Below are positions 59,600 to 64,000 of a stretch of DNA of 64,000 bases, piece after piece. Position 1 is the first letter of the stretch. Every line of letters begins with the position of its first letter. Under the pieces are notes generated by a model. It saw nothing but the letters and a program-made list of their open reading frames with translations, made no database searches and was not told the DNA's origin. The stretch is from NCBI GenBank assembly GCA_973895155.1, contig OZ316892.1:22134001-22198000 (forward strand). The letters are read 5' to 3'. Origin of the DNA: Marsupella aquatica (Eukaryota > Marchantiophyta). The position numbers were made by a program, and so were the translations under genes.

Positions 59600-60645
59600 A
59601 ATGTCAGAGACCCTCGCCGAGTAGGATTCTAGGTAAAAGTCTATGAGAATCCATCTCAGAATCTCGGAGACCCCCGCCGAGAATGACTTGGGATGAAAAG
59701 TAAATGACACTCAGCGACCGAGGAAGTTCCTAATCCACCACAGAGAGGCTCGCCAGATAGCGCGACCGCATGTCAGAGACCCTCGCCAAGTAGGATTCTA
59801 GATAAAAGTCTATGAGAATCCATCTCAGAATCTTGGAGACCCCCACCGAGAATGACTTGAGATGAAAAGTAAATGACACTCAGCGACCAAGGAAGTCCCT
59901 AATCCACCACAAAGAGGCTCGCCAGATAGCGCGACCGCATGTCAGAGACCCTCGCCGAGTAGGATTCTAGATAAAAGTCTATGAGAATCCATCTTAAAAT
60001 CTCGGAGACCCCCGCCAAGAATGACTTGGGATGAAAAGTAAATGACACTCAGCGACTGAGAAAGTCCCTAATCCACCACAGAGAGGCTCGCTAGATAGCG
60101 CGACCGCATGTTAGAGACCCTCGCCGAGTAGGATTCTAGATAAAAGTCTATGAGAATCCATCTCAGAATCTTGGAGACCCCCGCCGAGAATGACTTGGGA
60201 TGAAAAGTAAATGACACTCAGCGACCAAGGAAGTCCCTAATCCACCACAGAGAGGCTCGCCAGATAGTGCGACCGCATGTCAGAGACCCTCGCCGAGTAG
60301 GATTCTAGATAAAAGTCTATGAGAATCCATCTCAAAATCTCGGAGACCCCCGCCGAGAATGACTTGGGATGAAAAGTAAATGACACTCAGCGACCGAGGA
60401 AGTCCCTAATCCATCATAGAGAGGCTCGCTAGATAGCGCGACCGCATGTCAGAGACCCTCGCCGAGTAGGATTCTAGATAAAGGTCTATGAGAATCCATC
60501 TCAGAATCTTGCAGACCCCCACTGAGAATGACTTGGGATGAAAAGTAAATGACACTCAGCAACCAAGGAAGTCCCTAATCCACCATAGAGAGGCTCGCCA
60601 GATAGCGCGACTGCATGTCAGAGACCCTCACCGAGTAGGAAGTCG
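59600..60645 (+). repeat. 169-bp tandem array, period without indels
   Basis: The anchor ATGTCAGAGACCCTCGCC occurs at the same phase at 59600, 59769, 59938, 60107, 60276, 60445 and 60614: six intervals of exactly 169. Each unit has TGTCAGAGACCCTCGCCGAG, a second CTCGGAGACCCCCGCCGAG form, and AGAGAGGCTCGCCAG. Confidence 0.92.
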
Positions 60646-61050
60646 GAAGGCTATTTATTCATCCTTCAAGTCAGGCATTTTTGCAGAGGGGATTATAAGC
60701 CACACGACGGAAGAAGAAATGTTTTAGGCAAGGCCGGACAGAATCTTGGAGAATATACTACATCCCCAGAGTTTGCATGTACCTTCTTGGCGGCTGCTGG
60801 CAAATATGTACCTTGTACATGTGCAGAATCTATACCTTCTTGGCGGCCGCTAGCAAATAGGTACCTTCTTTGTGGTACAATTGTTATATGTGCGCTCCAG
60901 ATTCTACGATCGTTATATGGTACGCACGTTGTCCGGAATGGTATTCTTGGCGTAAAGTACGGGTACTTTAACGTCTGATGTACCGCCCAAGTTCTAAGCC
61001 TGAAAGTGCGGTATTATTGGCATAAAGTGGTACCAAGACTTTAACGTCTG
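60646..61050 (+). promoter_or_regulatory. 5' flank of second transposase gene, with duplicated segments
   Basis: Holds two pairs of short direct repeats: CCTTCTTGGCGGC near 60782 and 60836, and CTTTAACGTCTGATGTA near 60964 and 61038. Probably promoter and leader; no ORF. Confidence 0.45.
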
Positions 61051-61104
61051 ATGTATAAAGCCGAAGGCCTGGGGACTAACATTTCCAGTGTGGATTTGGG
61101 ACAC

Positions 61105-63873
61105 ATGGCTTCTCTTGTGATAATCCGATCAGTAACCGGGGATGTTGTTGTTTTTCGTCAGATTGAGGGAGACAGTGTTCGAGTCACTAAGGAGCATGAA
61201 GTAGCAAGCCGATTTGGTTTGAAGGTAGGGGATTTCATGATTTACGAGGAGAGAGTAGATGGGCTGTCCACTTCTGTTGAATCCAAAGGCGATGGAGATG
61301 AGCGAGAGTGGTATCTAAAATGTGGCGTGTCCTATACTATCTGCAAAAAGAAAGCAAGTTCATGCAATGTTAGTGAGGGTCTTGGAGATTTTGCGCACTC
61401 CCCACAGATTGATGAACCGGGTGAATTATGGAACAATACACCGCATCAGAAATCATCCCAATTTTGGGAGGACATTCACCGAGTTGGTAGACCCCACTCA
61501 AATTCGTCGCTAGTGTGGCAGGATGTTGGAGAGGCAGATGAGCCAGTGAAGGAGACACCTCGAACCAGCGCAATCAATCTCAGAGGGGGTCTTCGACATG
61601 GTGAACCTTCTCGATTGAGTACACCTCGGTCAAATTCATTCCATATGTGGGAAGATGTTGGAGATGTGGATACACCAGTGAAGGAGAAACCTCGATCAAG
61701 TGCATTCGATCTTAGAGGGGGTCTTCGAGATGGTGAACCTCCTCGGACAAGTACACTTGGGTCCAATTCATTCCAAATGTGGGAGGATCTTGGAGATGGT
61801 GATACACCAGTGAAAGAGAAACCTCGATCAAGTGCATTCAATCTCAGAGGGGGTCTTCGAGATGATGAACCTCCTCGGACAAGTACACCTGGGTCCAATT
61901 CATTCCAAATGTGGGAGGATCTTGGAGATGGTGATACACCAGTGAAAGAGAAACCTCGATCAAGTGCATTCAATCTCAGAGGGGGTCTTCGAGATGATGA
62001 ACCTCCTCGGACAAGTACACCTGGGTCCAATTCATTCCAAATGTGGGAGGATCTTGGAGATGGTGATACACCAATGAAAGAGAAATCTCGATCAAGTGCA
62101 TTCAATCTCAGAGGGGGTCTTCAAGATGGTGAACCTTCTTGGATGAATACACCCGAGTCTACATCATCCCAATTTTGGGAGGATCGAGGAGCTGCTTATA
62201 CTCCACCAAAGGAGACACCTCGATCAAAGGCATTCCTTCTCAGAGAGGGTCTTCGAGAAGGCAATTCAGTATGGAAGGATGAGTTCCTTGTCAGTGTTGT
62301 TCATGCCATGCTACACGGGAAAGGGACCTCTCGATGTGTACAAGCTGCTCATAAGATTTTGAGCACAAAATTGCCGGAGAGAGTTCAATGATTACCAGAA
62401 GTGTATGATGGAGACCATGTTTTTGAGTTGCCACCTTTTATAGGTCCATACTCGAAGGGGTGTTTCTTTTTGGGCATGGAGCGAAAGAATGATTGTTACA
62501 TGTGGAGCAGGTTGATTGAGACAGGAGCAAATATCGGCCCAAAGCTAAACAACAACAGTCACTCTTACAAGATCCAAACTGTGAAGTGTTTGGGTTCTCT
62601 GCGTTGTATGCATAGGGATTGTGAGAATTTTGAAGAGCGCAAAGAGCACAATTCTGCAAAGTGGACCCGAGATCGAGCAGGCACAAATGAGCTGCCTTTC
62701 CTTGTTGGATGCGACGTTCCCCCATCAAGTGTAATTTGTAGCTTCTACAGGAGGCCTCCTAGGTGTATAGCTGGATGCCCAAGTGAGATGTACTACATCA
62801 CTCCAACCAAGGACGACCTTAATTACTGTCACAAGTCTTGTGTTGCCATGCATGTTGGAAATCACACCCATCCCGCAATGTTCACACACAACAAAGATCA
62901 ACGATCACTTGTGCGTAATCTCGTGGAGGAGGAACTGAAGAGGAGTCCTACTGCACGGCCGTCTGTGATCAAGGTCGAAGCAGTACAAAAACTTAAAGAT
63001 ATTTTTGAGGACCTAGTGGCTGAGATGGTCACCACTGAGGAGGCAAACGACCTTGATGAAATGTTGGCCATTCTGGGCGACGAATCTGTTTTCCGCTCGA
63101 TGATCAGGAGCATCAAGAGATACTCTCATGTGTCGTCTGATGTAAGCATGATACTAGAGATGCGGAAGCAGACTGCATTTCCTTTTATCCAAAGTGTTTT
63201 GTTCCCAGCCCAGAACGTGGGAGCAAATGAGCGGCCGCACATTTTTAAAATGAGTAGTACAGAAGGTCCTGGGTCAGGAGTGGACCTTGTTCGAAGAATG
63301 CAGCCAGGAGGGGATCTTGAGCATTCTTGGGTGATGTCTGATGTCATGCACTGCATACTTGACAATAGATGGTGCACTATGTCTGCACACGTATATGACC
63401 ATTTCTATCGAGGCTTATGCACAATCTTTGTCTATGAGCTAGTTTCAGAAGACAGCAAGTCATTGCAAACTACATGGAAGGTCATGAGGAGGGTATGTGA
63501 AGAACATGGGCTGAAGAATGTGCAATTCTGTGGATTTATGGCTGATAATGCTGCTGTTGGGTGGAATGCGATCCGCAATGAATTTTGGGATGGAAAGGTA
63601 AATTCCCATAGAGAGAGGTCTGATGCATTTCACTGGGTCCAATCAGTACAGAGAATGCAGAAGCACATTGTCCCAAGTAAGAGATTCGAGCATAAAGAAT
63701 TGTTGGATTCACTTCGGCACGCCGGTAATATAGTTCTTGCCTATCGAGTTTTTGAGAAGCTGAAAACGTGGTGGAATGAGGGCAATGCGCTACCAGGAAA
63801 AGCAAAGGAGCTCACCACATGGATGTCTTGGTGGATTGTTCGGTTTTCTCAATGGGGAAACTTTTTGAGACTC
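61105..63873 (+). pseudogene. second MULE-like transposase gene, exon 1, interrupted by TGA
   Basis: One frame from the ATG at 61105 (an in-frame ATG also lies at 61051) to the donor at 63874; the rest lies beyond the window. 61105 is preferred because MASLVIIRSVTGDVVVF then aligns with the N terminus of the 18.4-kb copy. Codons about 130-390 encode seven copies of a 44-residue repeat (WEDLGDGDTPVKEKPRSS...). An in-frame TGA at 62389-62391 sits where the other copy has ACG. After it come VFELPP, the Cys/His cluster (CLGSLRCMHRDC, CIAGCPSEMYYI, HVGNHTH), and the catalytic region VYDHFYRGL, FMADNAAVGW and DAFHW. The exon ends at the same codon and donor as its relative. A SWIM finger is expected in the missing exon. 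Confidence 0.75.
61490..62275 (+). repeat. in-gene tandem repeat, 132-bp (44-codon) unit
   Basis: About six to seven units inside the second transposase. Units three to five are nearly identical and outer ones more diverged, as expected from expansion at the centre. The antisense strand is also open over 209 codons, a by-product of the repeat. Confidence 0.85.
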
Positions 63874-64000
63874 GTAAGTGTCTTAACACTTTCCCTCCCT
63901 ATGCATGATATCCGTCAACACGTCGGATCTCGGCGAAGCTCTCCAAGATACGCTCTGATACACCTATTTTGTCTGTTGCCTAGAACATAAAAAAATGACC
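63874..64000 (+). other. start of intron of second transposase gene
   Basis: Donor GTAAGTGTC as in the 18.4-kb copy. Contains CTCGGCGAAGCTCTCCAAG (about 63929-63947), related to the dyads of the upstream arrays. The acceptor is outside the window. Confidence 0.6.

Noticed and set aside
61476-62105. 209-codon minus ORF
   Set aside because: Antisense of the 132-bp in-gene repeat of the second transposase.

Overview
The window is a stack of nested transposable elements from a nuclear plant genome; I see no ordinary host gene. The plant assignment rests on a Ty1/copia polyprotein, an L1-type LINE, an En/Spm (CACTA) transposon with TNP2- and TNPA-like genes, spliceosomal GT-AG introns and three plant-type TTTAGGG telomere units near 58.28 kb. 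I cannot place it below land plants.

Layout. 1-5772: 3' part of a copia element (C1) with its 3' LTR. 5773-7440: unassigned. 7441-9360: 5'-truncated LINE. 9677-54101, minus strand: one member (P1) of a repeat family I call P, which encodes a 'plant transposon protein' plus long coiled coil. P1 is split by two insertions. The first is a 37.2-kb CACTA element (10255-47481; TSD CCA; ends CACTAG...CTAGTG). The second is a solo-LTR-like element (49851-53821; TSD AGTGT) that itself contains a small LTR element (50058-53044; TSD TCCTT; two identical 143-bp LTRs). A further P terminal repeat (54102-54920) contains a solo LTR of the C1 family (54182-54602; TSD GAGGC).

Inside the CACTA element are its own minus-strand genes: a TNPA-like gene (24.8-27.7 kb), a TNP2 transposase (27.7-36.2 kb, broken), an F-box-like ORF and a PHD-like zinc-finger ORF. 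It has a 267-bp repeat array near the left end and a 705-bp array near the right end. A second P copy (P2, 30880-35505, about 15-bp TSD) interrupts TNP2. A 10.5-kb Mutator-like element (13478-23969; TIR core GTGCGAGCAAACAG; 11-12-bp TSD) sits in the left part.

The most unusual item is that Mutator-like element. It carries a divergent gene pair: a SWIM-zinc-finger transposase (plus strand) and a 1084-residue protein with a ParB/sulfiredoxin-like DGNHR motif and a C-terminal DNA-methyltransferase-like SAM-binding motif (minus strand). Its non-coding spacers and three introns, each exactly 92 bp, hold an 18-bp palindrome (consensus GCTAGCGANNTCGCTAGC) seen nowhere else in the window. A related transposase gene (61.1-63.9 kb) lies beyond tandem arrays built from a different palindrome. 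I infer self-marking mobile elements, each with its own palindromic cis-sites; the methylase and the binding roles are unproven.
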